Under the pieces are notes generated by a model. That model did no database searches. It was given only the letters and a program-made list of their open reading frames with translations, and was not told where the DNA came from. From positions 1-64,000 of the forward strand of contig NZ_JAUOPD010000007.1 in the NCBI RefSeq assembly GCF_030546745.1: 64,000 nt of DNA, read 5' to 3'. Each line of letters opens with the position of its first letter. Positions within the stretch are counted from its first letter, which is position 1. This document shows positions 34,888-44,710 of the stretch, one piece after another. The stretch is from Thalassotalea sp. 1_MG-2023 (GTDB taxonomy: Bacteria; Pseudomonadota; Gammaproteobacteria; Enterobacterales; Alteromonadaceae). Position numbers and translations under genes: made by a program.

Positions 34888-35100
34888 ATGCCGCATGATT
34901 CTCTTCCACAAAAAGTATCAGATCTTCGAATAGAATGCCCTCATTGCGGACACCACGTTTATGTTACGATTGATCCCACATCAGGTGATCAAGATTATTA
35001 TGACGAGTGCTCAGCTTGTTGTAATGACATACATTTAAATATGCATATTGACGAGTACCGCCAAAAAATTGAGTTAGCTATCAATAGTGATGAACAATAA
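34888..35100 (+). CDS. CPXCG zinc-ribbon protein
   Basis: A 70-residue protein from MPHDSLPQKVSD. The CPHC (IECPHCGHH) and CSAC (DECSACCND) pairs form a predicted zinc ribbon as in the CPXCG-motif cysteine-rich family (PF14255). Function unknown. A longer frame from 34831 exists, but GGGGGGA lies six bases before the ATG at 34888, which decides the start. Confidence 0.85.
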   Translation: MPHDSLPQKVSDLRIECPHCGHHVYVTIDPTSGDQDYYDECSACCNDIHLNMHIDEYRQKIELAINSDEQ

Positions 35101-35110
35101 ACGTGTATTG

Positions 35111-35722
35111 TTAAAGCTTCATTCGTTCAATAGTATTAACAATAGTAATGGTTTGTTGATCACATTCAATATTTACCAAAGCCCCTATCGATAAGCTAGA
35201 TAAATTTGTTCTGCTTAGAGTTTCTGGGATCAAGTGCACCGTAAAGTGATCATTTAACACGTCACCCACCGTTAAGCTAATACCATTAACGGTGATAAAA
35301 CCTTTGGCTAAAACAAATTTTTTCCACTGTTCAGATAGCTTAAATGTCATTGAACAATTGGTTTCAGTTTGTTCGATATGCGTTAAAGAAGCCGTGGTAT
35401 GAATATGGCCGCTAACAATATGACCACCTAATTCGTCACCTACTTTTAATGAGCGTTCAACATTTACGTTGTCAGCTATTGATAAGCAACCTAAATTAGT
35501 AAGCTTTAACGTTTCTTCTATGACATCAAAATGAATTACACTATTGTGTTGTTGCTGAGAAAACTCAACAACGGTTAAACAGCAACCATTTACAGCAATA
35601 CTTGCACCGAGTTGCAAATGGTTAATTAAAGCGAGATTGCCTTTAATCACTAATCTCATTAACCCATGATTTACATCTGCAGAAATAATTTCAGCTTGTG
35701 ATTGCACTATGCCAGTAAACAT
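35111..35722 (-). CDS. ribE: Riboflavin synthase alpha chain
   Basis: A 203-residue protein with two lumazine-binding repeats, each with the family segments: MFTGIVQ and SIAVNGCCLTV in the first, GHIVSGHIHTTA and FITVNGISLTV in the second. It converts two lumazine molecules to riboflavin plus pyrimidine. E. coli RibE is 213 residues. It is divergent from norM, 64 bp away, a pairing also seen in E. coli (ribE-mdtK). No FMN riboswitch is apparent in that gap. Confidence 0.95.
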   Translation of the reverse strand: MFTGIVQSQAEIISADVNHGLMRLVIKGNLALINHLQLGASIAVNGCCLTVVEFSQQQHNSVIHFDVIEETLKLTNLGCLSIADNVNVERSLKVGDELGGHIVSGHIHTTASLTHIEQTETNCSMTFKLSEQWKKFVLAKGFITVNGISLTVGDVLNDHFTVHLIPETLSRTNLSSLSIGALVNIECDQQTITIVNTIERMKL

Positions 35723-35786
35723 ATATGATCCAACGTTATAAAAGTTCCCGCATTTTAGCGCCCTGTTATTTTAAGTACCACAACTA

Positions 35787-37160
35787 ATGCACATTCAAGG
35801 CTTTATTGATAATACTAAAAGGTTGATGACCTTAGCGTACCCTATTTTAATTGCTCAATTAATCCAAACATTGATGGGCTTTGCCGATACGGTTATGGCT
35901 GGCCGTGTAAGTTCTACCGATATGGCAGCAATTGCCGTCGCTAGTAGTATTTGGTTGCCTATTATTTTAACAATTTCTGGTGTGGTGATGGCACTTGCCG
36001 CCATTGTTTCACAATTATCAGGAGCAAATGACTATAAAAAAATAGGTGCAGCAACCCAACAAACCGCATGGATTTCATTTTTCATGTCAGTGGCACTTAT
36101 AGCGCTTTATTACGGGTTAGCGCCCTATATTCAAGCAAATGTTTCTTTAGAACCACAGCTTAAACAATTGTTATTTGATTATTTAGAATATGTGGTATGG
36201 GGCGGCCCAGGCTTTTGTTTGTATTTGGTTTTTAGAAATTATTCTGAAGGTTTATCGCATACACGACCTACCATGATTGTAAGTATTGTTGGCCTACTTA
36301 TTAACATTCCAGCAAATTATATTTTTATTTATGGTTATGGAGATATACCTGCGTTAGGTGGTGCAGGTTGTGGTATTGCCACTGCTATTGTTTATTGGGT
36401 TATGTGTATTAGTATGTATTTGTATTGCATTTTCAGTAAACATTTAAAGCATGCCCCTATCTTCGACAAACTGTATTTGCCTAATTGGCATGAAATAAAA
36501 TACATTCTTATTTTAGGGGTGCCAATCGCGTTATCTTTATTATTTGAAGTAAGCTTATTTGGTGTGGTTGCTATTATTCTTGCTCCTTTTGGCGCAGAAA
36601 CCGTAGCAAGTCATCAAATCGTTATTAATTTTTCGGGCCTTATTTTTATGATCCCGTTAAGTCTAGCGATGGCGGTTACTATTTTAGTTGGCACCGCCAT
36701 TGGCAATAAAAAAATAGAACAAGCCAAGCAAGTATGCACTTATTCTATTGCGCTTGGGCTGTTAATTGCTGTATTCACCGCACTATTAACTGTCGTTTTT
36801 AGGGTCCAAATCGCTGAAATATATAGTCATGAACGTGTGGTAATAGAATTAGCAGCCAGCTTAATGTTACTGGCAACCCTGTTTCAATTTTCAGATGCTA
36901 TTCAAGTGATCGCTGCTGGCGCGCTACGTGGATACAAAGACACGACAGCCATTTTATATTTAACCTTCGTTTCATATTGGGTAGTTGGCCTGAGCGTAGG
37001 TTTAGTGCTGGGCATCACTGATTGGATAATAGCGCCTATTGGGCCTTATGGTTTTTGGATTGGTATAATATCAGGGTTAACAACTGCAGCTATATTGTTA
37101 GGTTGGCGTTTAAAAGTGGTTCAAGCGCGTTTTGCAACTGAGGCTCAACTAACACGTTAA
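35787..37160 (+). CDS. norM: MATE-family multidrug/Na+ efflux transporter
   Basis: A 457-residue protein with 12 predicted membrane helices and the two-fold repeat of MATE transporters. Conserved segments: LAYPILIAQLIQTLMGFADTVMAGR, ISGVVMALAAIVSQLSGA, and GAETVASHQIVINFSGLIF. NorM/MdtK pumps export cationic drugs against Na+ or H+. The position beside ribE matches E. coli mdtK. Confidence 0.92.
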   Translation: MHIQGFIDNTKRLMTLAYPILIAQLIQTLMGFADTVMAGRVSSTDMAAIAVASSIWLPIILTISGVVMALAAIVSQLSGANDYKKIGAATQQTAWISFFMSVALIALYYGLAPYIQANVSLEPQLKQLLFDYLEYVVWGGPGFCLYLVFRNYSEGLSHTRPTMIVSIVGLLINIPANYIFIYGYGDIPALGGAGCGIATAIVYWVMCISMYLYCIFSKHLKHAPIFDKLYLPNWHEIKYILILGVPIALSLLFEVSLFGVVAIILAPFGAETVASHQIVINFSGLIFMIPLSLAMAVTILVGTAIGNKKIEQAKQVCTYSIALGLLIAVFTALLTVVFRVQIAEIYSHERVVIELAASLMLLATLFQFSDAIQVIAAGALRGYKDTTAILYLTFVSYWVVGLSVGLVLGITDWIIAPIGPYGFWIGIISGLTTAAILLGWRLKVVQARFATEAQLTR

Positions 37161-37224
37161 TGTGTTAAAGTGAGCAATTGTTAAGCAAACAGTGACAAAA
37201 TACTGATAAAACATTTAAAAACGC

Positions 37225-37253
37225 TTGCAAGACGAATATCAGATCGCTAACAT
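37225..37253 (+). promoter_or_regulatory. Predicted promoter of the tRNA-Val gene
   Basis: TTGCAA at 37225-37230 and TAACAT at 37248-37253, spacer 17. Transcription would begin at about 37261, the first base of the hairpin below. Confidence 0.45.
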
Positions 37254-37260
37254 AGCGCTC

Positions 37261-37288
37261 CGTTAAAGACGAGCCTTCGTCTTTAACG
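37261..37288. repeat. Perfect 12 bp inverted repeat just upstream of tRNA-Val
   Basis: CGTTAAAGACGA / TCGTCTTTAACG with a four-base centre (37261-37272 and 37277-37288). The mature tRNA begins eight bases later. No T-run, so it is not a standard terminator; it would form a stable hairpin in the tRNA 5' leader, or end norM transcripts, or bind a protein as DNA. Confidence 0.6.
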
Positions 37289-37295
37289 CTAAAGT

Positions 37296-37372
<77 letters not shown>

Positions 37373-37388
37373 CTTCTCAAAAGATCCT

Positions 37389-37838
37389 CTATAAGGTTTT
37401 AAAATACTGTAAATAGCCGTCTGCTATTTCATAACCTAATGATTCATATAATTTTTGTGCAGACACGTTGTCAGTCGTTGTTTCAAGCCCTATTCCTTTG
37501 GCATGAGAGTTAATCGCAAGCTTTTCTGCCCGCTCTAATAACAGTTTCCCTATACCAATACCTCTTGATTCTTCAATGACAAATAAGTCATTTAAGATCC
37601 ATGTTGCTTGTGCAGATATTGACGAAAAGCTTGGAAATAACTGGGTAAAACCATGCACAGTATTTGCATCGTCAATCGCAAAATAAATGGTTGATTCACC
37701 TTTGCTTAAACGAGCAGTAAGAAAGTCTATCGCGAGATTAATATCAGAAGCTTCTTGGTAAAATTGTCGATATAAGTCAAATAAAGGGGCTATTTTATTT
37801 GCATCGTCCACTGTCGCTTTATTTATTGTTATTTTCAT
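37389..37838 (-). CDS. GNAT-family N-acetyltransferase
   Basis: A 149-residue protein with the acetyl-CoA-binding motif A as SRGIGIGKLLLERA (R-G-x-G-x-G/A) and motif B region NVSAQKLYESLGYE. Single-domain GNAT in the cytoplasm; the substrate is unknown. It converges with tRNA-Val, 17 bp after it. Confidence 0.85.
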   Translation of the reverse strand: MKITINKATVDDANKIAPLFDLYRQFYQEASDINLAIDFLTARLSKGESTIYFAIDDANTVHGFTQLFPSFSSISAQATWILNDLFVIEESRGIGIGKLLLERAEKLAINSHAKGIGLETTTDNVSAQKLYESLGYEIADGYLQYFKTL

Positions 37839-38047
37839 ATATTCACTTACTAGTTGATAAAGAGCACCGAGAAATTTTCTTTACTTTTGAAATTGCAAAA
37901 CGGTAATTGTAGTCACGGATACTAAATTAAGTACACCAAAATTGTAACAAAGTCGGTAAGATGAACAATAAAAACGACAAATAACAGTGTAAATAAAACA
38001 ACTTACCCTAAAATGAACAGATACTAAAATTAATAATGGAACCTTGT

Positions 38048-40090
38048 ATGTTAAAGCCAACCTTTAGCAAATTATTGTTAGCTACCGCGCTAACGCCATT
38101 TATGACAATCGCAGCAGATGTGTTCACTTCAACAGATATTTTCTCATTAGAATACGCGTCTGATCCACGTATATCTCCTGATGGCAAAACAGCAGTATAT
38201 GTTCGAAATGCCTATGACATTATGACCGATGGTAAAAACCGAGACTTATGGCTGTTAAATATTAAATCAGGAATGCACGAACCACTATTTTCTGATGATA
38301 AGCAATATTCGCAACCACGATGGTCACCTGATGGTAAAAAATTAGCATTTATCAGTAATATTAGTGGCAAGTACCAAATACATATTCATTACTTAGACAG
38401 CAATCGTACAGCGATGGTCAGTCAATTACAGACAGGCATCTCAAGCTTAACGTGGTCACCTGACGGTAAGTGGTTGGCGTTTAGTCAAAAAGTCAGTGCA
38501 CCAAACAGTAAGCTTGCAAAAATGCCGAAAAAACCAAAAGGCGCTAAATGGGCGAAACCAGTCGTTGTGATCGACAAAGCTTATTATCAAGCAGATGGTA
38601 GAGGATTGATCAAACCAGGTTATAGTCATATTTTTGTTATCCCGTCTGATGGTGGTACACCAAGACAACTAACCCAAGGGAATTATCATCATAGAGGCAC
38701 ACTGTCTTGGAATAATGCCAGCGATGAAATTGTATTTTCTGCTAACAGACGAGATGACTGGGAATATAAAGGCTTAGAAGGAGATTTATTTTCAGTATCT
38801 TTAAAAGATGGTCAGTTAACACAGCTAACCTCTGCGCCAGGTAAAGAATATGGCCCTAGCTTTTCTAATAACGGTGAGAAGCTTGCATTTTTATCAACAT
38901 CGAATGCATTAAATCCATACCGTAATGCCAAACTCAACATCATGAACTGGTCTTCAAAAGAAGCGAAAATCATCGCTAAAGACTTTGATCGCTCAATAAG
39001 AAGTCCACAATGGCTATCAAACAGTAAGCTAGCCTTTGCGTATGATGATTTTGGTAAACGAAAAGTTGCTACAATGACCACCAAAGGAAAAATTACTGAC
39101 CTAACCGATAGCTTATCAGGCACCACTTTGGGCCGTCCTTATATCAGTGGTGAGTTTCATGCCAATGATTCAGGAAAAATTGTTTTTACTAAAGGGACAA
39201 GTCAGCGCCCGAGTGATGTTGCTGTTGTAAATACAAAAGGTAGCGTTAAACAACTGACAACACTAAACGAAGACTTACTTGCCCATAAAACCCTAGGTGA
39301 AGTACACGAAATTAACTATAAATCATCGTTTGACGGTGAAAATATTCAAGGTTGGTATATAACACCACCAAACTTTGACCCTAAAAAGAAGTATCCGTTA
39401 TTGTTAGAAATTCATGGCGGACCTCATTTAGCTTATGGCCCTCATTTTTCAGCAGAGCTACAACGATTTGCAGCTCAAGGTTATGTAGTATTTTATGATA
39501 ATCACCGTGGCAGTAGTTCGTACGGTGAACGCTTTGCTATGTTGCTTAAATATAAATACAGCTCAAAAGAAGATTTTGCCGATCATAATTCAGGTGTAGA
39601 TGCCATGATCGCTAAAGGCTTTATTGATGAAAACAATTTGTTTATCGCAGGTGGATCTGCTGGTGGCATTGCCACAGCTTATGCAATTGGTTTAACAGAC
39701 AGATTTGCCGCAGCAGCCGTCGTTAAGCCGGTGATCAACTGGTTGAGTAAAGTATTAACCGCAGATAGTGGTTTACGACAAATACCTACACAATTTCCAG
39801 GTATGCCATGGGAGCACGTTGAACATTACTGGCAACGTTCACCAATGTCATTAGTCGGTAATGTGACAACCCCAACGTTACTGATGACAGGTGAAGAAGA
39901 TCTTCGCACTCCAATGGCGCAAACTGAGCAATTCTATCAAGCACTTAAATTGCGAAAAGTTGATACGGTTTTGGTCAAAGTACCGGGTGCCCCACATGGC
40001 ATTGCCGGCAAACCTTCTCGTATGATCGCAAAAATTGAGAATACTTTAGCTTGGTTCGAAAAATACAAAAACAAGCCAAAACAACAGTAA
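38048..40090 (+). CDS. Exported S9-family prolyl oligopeptidase/acylaminoacyl peptidase
   Basis: A 680-residue protein from the ATG at 38048, with signal peptide (MLKPTFSKLLLATALTPFMT). N-terminal beta-propeller with repeated SPDGK motifs (about 30-390: ISPDGKTAVYV, WSPDGKKLAF, WSPDGKWLAF), then an alpha/beta hydrolase domain. Catalytic Ser in IAGGSAGGIA, Asp in TGEEDLRTP, His in GAPHGIAG. It probably hydrolyses peptides in the periplasm or outside, typical of protein-degrading marine Alteromonadales. The longer in-frame start at 38036 is possible. Confidence 0.9.
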   Translation: MLKPTFSKLLLATALTPFMTIAADVFTSTDIFSLEYASDPRISPDGKTAVYVRNAYDIMTDGKNRDLWLLNIKSGMHEPLFSDDKQYSQPRWSPDGKKLAFISNISGKYQIHIHYLDSNRTAMVSQLQTGISSLTWSPDGKWLAFSQKVSAPNSKLAKMPKKPKGAKWAKPVVVIDKAYYQADGRGLIKPGYSHIFVIPSDGGTPRQLTQGNYHHRGTLSWNNASDEIVFSANRRDDWEYKGLEGDLFSVSLKDGQLTQLTSAPGKEYGPSFSNNGEKLAFLSTSNALNPYRNAKLNIMNWSSKEAKIIAKDFDRSIRSPQWLSNSKLAFAYDDFGKRKVATMTTKGKITDLTDSLSGTTLGRPYISGEFHANDSGKIVFTKGTSQRPSDVAVVNTKGSVKQLTTLNEDLLAHKTLGEVHEINYKSSFDGENIQGWYITPPNFDPKKKYPLLLEIHGGPHLAYGPHFSAELQRFAAQGYVVFYDNHRGSSSYGERFAMLLKYKYSSKEDFADHNSGVDAMIAKGFIDENNLFIAGGSAGGIATAYAIGLTDRFAAAAVVKPVINWLSKVLTADSGLRQIPTQFPGMPWEHVEHYWQRSPMSLVGNVTTPTLLMTGEEDLRTPMAQTEQFYQALKLRKVDTVLVKVPGAPHGIAGKPSRMIAKIENTLAWFEKYKNKPKQQ

Positions 40091-40110
40091 ATTTTGAAAT
40101 GCTGATATCA

Positions 40111-40144
40111 AAAAGGGGTTAACGTATTTGTTAACCCCTTTTTG
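40111..40144. terminator. Bidirectional intrinsic terminator between two peptidase genes
   Basis: Perfect stem GGGGTTAAC / GTTAACCCC with six-base loop, flanked by A-run and T-run. It serves the convergent genes on both sides. Confidence 0.88.
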
Positions 40145-40163
40145 TTGAAGACAAAATAGCTTT

Positions 40164-41804
40164 TTATTTCATCATGTTATCACGGTATGTTTTAAATTCA
40201 GTGCCTTCACGCCAATTTGGCCATTCAGAAGACTCTGCCAATAAATAACCTGTTTCAAAGAACAATTGCAGTTCAGCGATTAAACCTTGCCAACCCCATG
40301 CTTCATTATATTCATCACAGGCTTGATGGTAACATTTTGCTACCTCGGCTTTAACACGGTTACCTATTTGCTTTTCTGCATCGTTATACCATACTGAACC
40401 ACCACCTGCGCTTAGTGCTGGTACACCTTTTTTCGCTAAACTAAAGTGATCTGAACGATAATAATAGCCTCTTTCTGGCGTAAGCTCTGCAGTTAACGTT
40501 CTACCTTGCCTTTTAGCCGCTTCAGATAAATAGTTTTCAAGTTCAGATTTTCCATAGCCTACTACAGTAACGTCCTTCTTCTTGCCTGTAACATCTAAAC
40601 TATCCATATTTATCAAGCCAACTATTTGCTTTAACGGTATGGTTGGATGGTTAGCAAAATAACGTGATCCCAAACGGCCTTGCTCTTCAGCTGTAACCGC
40701 GGCAAAGGTAATAGAACGCTTAGGTGCTTTACCTAAGGCTTGATAGGCTTTAGCAATGTGCATCAAACCTGCAGTGCCTGTTGCATTATCGTGCGCACCG
40801 TTAAAAATCACCTGCTTGCCATTGTCATCAGTATAACTACCTAAATGATCCCAATGGCCCATATAAAGTATATGCTCATCTGGGTGTTCACTCCCTTTAA
40901 GAGTAGCGATAACATTATTTGATGTCGAAGATTTAATCTCATTTGTTAAACGAATACTGGCGGTTAAATTAAGTGGCGTAGCTTTGAAGTTTTTAGCCAA
41001 CGCGTATTTTTTCATTTCAGTAAAGTCTTTCCCTGCTTTGGCAAATAACGCTTTTGCCTTTTCAATACTGATCCACATTTCTACATCGATAGCTGGCTCG
41101 TTAACCTCTTTTGCAGGTAAATGATATTGTGCTCCAGTCCAACTACTTTCGATGACATTCCAACCATAACTTGCTGGCTCAGTCTCATGCACAATAATGG
41201 CACCTGCGGCACCTTGACGAGCAGCTTCTTCATATTTATAGATCCAACGACCATAATATGTCATGGTATTGCCTTCAAATAATTCTGAATCTTGCGTGGC
41301 AAAACCAGGATCATTCACTAAAACAACGACGGTTTTCCCTTTCACATCAACATTTTTATAATCATTCCATTGATACTCTGGCGCGTTAATACCATAACCA
41401 ACAAAAACGAGTTCAGAATTTTTAAGTTGTATGCTTTTTTGTGTTTTACGTGAAGTTGCGACAAAGTTTTTAGGGAAATCAAACCGTAAATCAGCAATGT
41501 TTAGTGATGTTTCAGGCTTACTGGTAATACTAACCATAGGTACTGCTTGAGTATATTTATCACCATTACCTGGTGATAAACCTAGTGCCTTAAACCGTTT
41601 AATAAGCATATCGGTGGTAAGCTTTTCACCCACGCCAGAAGGTTCACGACCCTCAAATGCGTCTGAAGATAAGGTTTTAATATCTGCTTTTATCTCTTTT
41701 TCATCAAAAGATTGATATGCTTGATTAAAATTATCATTTGCATGACTTACAGTACAATAACTGAGAATGCATGCGGCAATCATAGTGTTTATTTTTATGC
41801 TCAC
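40164..41804 (-). CDS. Exported M28 aminopeptidase with PA domain
   Basis: A 546-residue protein beginning with a signal peptide (SIKINTMIAACILSYCTVSHA). A PA-type insert (about 150-250) precedes the M28 peptidase part: metal ligands in YMGHWDHLG (His, Asp), GAHDNATGTAG (Asp), VTAEEQGRLGS (Glu-Glu), INMDSLD (Asp) and RSDHFSLAKKG (His). Predicted zinc aminopeptidase in the periplasm or outside. The start is a GTG at 41804 with AGGA eight bases before it. Confidence 0.9.
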   Translation of the reverse strand: MSIKINTMIAACILSYCTVSHANDNFNQAYQSFDEKEIKADIKTLSSDAFEGREPSGVGEKLTTDMLIKRFKALGLSPGNGDKYTQAVPMVSITSKPETSLNIADLRFDFPKNFVATSRKTQKSIQLKNSELVFVGYGINAPEYQWNDYKNVDVKGKTVVVLVNDPGFATQDSELFEGNTMTYYGRWIYKYEEAARQGAAGAIIVHETEPASYGWNVIESSWTGAQYHLPAKEVNEPAIDVEMWISIEKAKALFAKAGKDFTEMKKYALAKNFKATPLNLTASIRLTNEIKSSTSNNVIATLKGSEHPDEHILYMGHWDHLGSYTDDNGKQVIFNGAHDNATGTAGLMHIAKAYQALGKAPKRSITFAAVTAEEQGRLGSRYFANHPTIPLKQIVGLINMDSLDVTGKKKDVTVVGYGKSELENYLSEAAKRQGRTLTAELTPERGYYYRSDHFSLAKKGVPALSAGGGSVWYNDAEKQIGNRVKAEVAKCYHQACDEYNEAWGWQGLIAELQLFFETGYLLAESSEWPNWREGTEFKTYRDNMMK

Positions 41805-41943
41805 TCTTATTATCCTAATCGTTGAGTTTGAATGCTCAGCTTAGCCACAAACAAGATAGAACACCAGAGCATTAAATGAATTAATCTACGTTATTGTGTA
41901 AAATAAAAAGTCAATACGCTTAATATATTCTTAAGGTAAAATC

Positions 41944-42933
41944 ATGCTACAAGTTACTGTTTTTAGCGCAAAAAAATATGATATTGAATACCTTAACAAA
42001 TTCAATGCTAGTGATAGGCTGGTCTTTAAATATATTGAATCTAGATTATCTGCAGAAACTGTTACATTAGCGAAAGGAGCATTCGCTGTTTGTGTTTTCG
42101 TCAATGACATTATCGACAACGAAGTACTTAATCAACTCAATTCCTTCGGAGTCAACATTATTGCCTTACGCTGTGCAGGTTATAACAATATTGAATTAAC
42201 TACAGCGAAAAAATTAGGGTTTACTCTCTGTAGGGTACCTGTATATTCTCCTGAAGCAGTTGCTGAACATACCGTCGGCCTTATGTTAACGTTAAGTCGT
42301 AAATATCATAAAGCCTACAATCGAGTTCGCGAAGGGAACTTTTCATTAGATGGATTAGTAGGTTTTAACCTTCATCATAAAACTGTAGGAATTATCGGTA
42401 CAGGAAACATAGGTTTAGCCACTATAAAAATATTACGAGGCTTCGGATGCCGTATTATTTGCACTGATCCCTACCCTAACGATAACGTAATAAAGGAAGG
42501 AGGGACTTACGTAACTTTGACCGAATTATTAACAACAGCAGATATTATTAGTTTACATTGTCCGCTGAATAAGGAAACAAAACACCTAATAAATACCCAG
42601 ACTATCGATCTTATGAAAAATGGCGTAATGCTAATAAATACGAGTCGTGGAGCTTTAATTGAGAGCCAAGCATTAATCGGAGCATTAAAAGCAGAAAAAA
42701 TTAGTTTACTTGGTCTTGATGTCTACGAATTAGAAAGCGAGATATTTTTTGAAGATTTATCAGAAACAATTATTAACGATGACGTTTTTGAGCGTTTACT
42801 AACATTTCCGAACGTATTAATCACTGGGCATCAAGGATTTTTTACCCAAGAGGCGCTTGAAACTATCGCGAAAACAACCATTAATAATTTATTAAGTTTG
42901 TCTAAAGGAGAACTTTCTGGAAATGAACTTTAA
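41944..42933 (+). CDS. ldhA: D-lactate dehydrogenase (2-hydroxyacid dehydrogenase)
   Basis: A 329-residue protein, same length as E. coli LdhA (329). Rossmann motif GIIGTGNIG at about 152-160; conserved substrate and catalytic segments ALRCAGYNNIEL (Arg), VYSPEAVAEHTVGL, LINTSRGALIESQAL (Arg), and TGHQGFFTQEAL (His). It reduces pyruvate to D-lactate with NADH. Sits beside the Entner-Doudoroff operon, the pyruvate source, but is convergent with it. No RBS stronger than AAGGT. Confidence 0.9.
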   Translation: MLQVTVFSAKKYDIEYLNKFNASDRLVFKYIESRLSAETVTLAKGAFAVCVFVNDIIDNEVLNQLNSFGVNIIALRCAGYNNIELTTAKKLGFTLCRVPVYSPEAVAEHTVGLMLTLSRKYHKAYNRVREGNFSLDGLVGFNLHHKTVGIIGTGNIGLATIKILRGFGCRIICTDPYPNDNVIKEGGTYVTLTELLTTADIISLHCPLNKETKHLINTQTIDLMKNGVMLINTSRGALIESQALIGALKAEKISLLGLDVYELESEIFFEDLSETIINDDVFERLLTFPNVLITGHQGFFTQEALETIAKTTINNLLSLSKGELSGNEL

Positions 42934-43044
42934 AATTCATCTTCAAAGCTAAAATGTTAAGCGACATTGAAGGCCAAAAATATTCACAAAGATAGTTTGT
43001 TTAGCCAACATTTTAATAAAAGCAATCAGTTTAGATAAGTGTTT

Positions 43045-43068
43045 TAAAAACCAGCAAGAAGCTGGTCT
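43045..43068 (-). terminator. Terminator of the Entner-Doudoroff operon
   Basis: Minus strand ACCAGC-TTCTT-GCTGGT followed by TTTT. It lies about 25 bases after the eda stop codon. Confidence 0.75.
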
Positions 43069-43091
43069 TTATAACACCACCTTGCGTTAAA

Positions 43092-43739
43092 TCACTTTAC
43101 GTGCGCTAGTGCCTGTTTTGCAAGTTCAGTAATTTTACCCCAATCTTTACCTGCAATAATTTCATCTGATACTAACCAAGATCCACCACAACACATCACA
43201 TTTTGTAACGCTAAGTAGTTTTTGATATTGTTCAGATTGATGCCACCTGTTGGGCAAAAACGAATATCTGGAAATGGTCCACCGATAGATTGGATCGCTT
43301 TCACACCGCCCGACGCTTCTGCGGGGAAGAATTTAAAGTGATCATAACCGTAATCAATACCGTCCATAAGCTCAGAAATAGAAGAAATACCTGGAATTAA
43401 AGCACAATCACCTTCATTACCCGCCTGTAATAAATCTTTTGTTAAACCTGGGCTAATCGCAAACTTTGCACCAGCATCAGCAGAGCGCTGTAGTAACTCA
43501 CGGTTAGTCACGGTACCTGCTCCAACAACAGCTTCCGGTAGTTCTTTTGCAATAGTTTTTATCACATCTAATGCTGCTGGCGTACGAAGTGTCACTTCTA
43601 ACACTTTTACATCTGCCGCTAATAAAGCTTCAGCGATGGGTAATGCATCTTCAACATTCTTGATCACTAATACTGGTACAACTGGCCCAAGGGCAAACAG
43701 ATCTTTTGGCTGAATTTGCCAATTTTTAGCTAACGTCAT
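43092..43739 (-). CDS. eda: KDPG aldolase
   Basis: A 215-residue protein (E. coli 213). Schiff-base lysine in FKFFPAEASGG, catalytic glutamate in LEVTLRTP, and phosphate-binding FCPTGGINLNN and GGSWLV. It cleaves 2-keto-3-deoxy-6-phosphogluconate to pyruvate and glyceraldehyde-3-phosphate. Last gene of zwf-pgl-edd-glk-eda; overlaps glk by 4 bp. Confidence 0.96.
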   Translation of the reverse strand: MTLAKNWQIQPKDLFALGPVVPVLVIKNVEDALPIAEALLAADVKVLEVTLRTPAALDVIKTIAKELPEAVVGAGTVTNRELLQRSADAGAKFAISPGLTKDLLQAGNEGDCALIPGISSISELMDGIDYGYDHFKFFPAEASGGVKAIQSIGGPFPDIRFCPTGGINLNNIKNYLALQNVMCCGGSWLVSDEIIAGKDWGKITELAKQALAHVK

Positions 43740-44710
43740 AATTCCTCTTTATTATGTTGTCGAAGATAAGCTGAAGCGCCTAAAATTCCCGGTTGTGATT
43801 CAGTGATCACGAAGGTTGGTATAGTGTGATTAAACGAGCTTAAGCGCCCTTTACTCTCAAACCGGCTTCTAAACTCACTTTGTTTAAAAAATTCAATAAA
43901 ACGCGGAACAATTCCACCAGCAATATAAACCCCACCAAAACTCGACATGGTTAAGGCTAAATTACCAGCAAAACTTCCTAAGATTTTGCAAAACTGTTGC
44001 AACGTTTGATGACAAATACGACAGTCACCAGAAAGTCCTAGTTCAGATATTTGGTTAGCTGTACGAGTGGGTAATTCTGCTTGGTAGATATCATTCAATG
44101 CTTGATAAATTTGTTCAATACCCAAGCCTGAAAGCAATTGCTCATAAGACACATGAGGATATTTTTTATCAAGAAATTCGAATATTTTCACTTCAATTGC
44201 ATCAATTGGAGCAAAATCAACATGCCCACCTTCACCACTAATGGCATACCAATTATTATTAACGGGTACTACATTAGAAACACCCAACCCTGTGCCAGGA
44301 CCACAAATAGAGATAGGTTTATTTGCAATAACTGAACCTTCACCAATTTGTACTTTTTGATCATCATTCAAATACGGTACCGCATATGCGATAGCCGTAT
44401 AGTCATTAATTAACAGAAGTTTATTTAACTTAAGCTCTTGTTTTATTTCACTTACCGAGAATTTCCAAGGTAAGTTAGTCATCTGAATGATGTCGTTATC
44501 AACAGGACAAGCAATAGCAAAACATGCATTTATCGTATTATTCGAGATATGGTTTTCTTCAATATAATGGCGAACAACTGCTTGCAAACTATTGAATTCT
44601 CGACACTGGTAAACCGTTAATTCATTAACTTCTCCATTCGCCCTAGCAATACCAAGACGAATATTTGTTCCACCAATATCAGCAACTAAATTAATGGTCG
44701 CTTGATTCAT
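43736..44710 (-). CDS. glk: Glucokinase
   Basis: A 324-residue protein (E. coli 321). The ATP-binding start VADIGGTNIRLGIA and CGPGTGLGVSNVV (phosphate-binding loop) match the Glk family. It makes glucose-6-phosphate for the pathway. Overlaps edd by 4 bp (ATGA), so translation is probably coupled. Confidence 0.95.
   Translation of the reverse strand: MNQATINLVADIGGTNIRLGIARANGEVNELTVYQCREFNSLQAVVRHYIEENHISNNTINACFAIACPVDNDIIQMTNLPWKFSVSEIKQELKLNKLLLINDYTAIAYAVPYLNDDQKVQIGEGSVIANKPISICGPGTGLGVSNVVPVNNNWYAISGEGGHVDFAPIDAIEVKIFEFLDKKYPHVSYEQLLSGLGIEQIYQALNDIYQAELPTRTANQISELGLSGDCRICHQTLQQFCKILGSFAGNLALTMSSFGGVYIAGGIVPRFIEFFKQSEFRSRFESKGRLSSFNHTIPTFVITESQPGILGASAYLRQHNKEEL

Noticed and set aside
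35723-35786. An FMN riboswitch between ribE and norM
   Set aside because: The gap is only 64 bp, too short for an RFN element, and shows none of its conserved stems.
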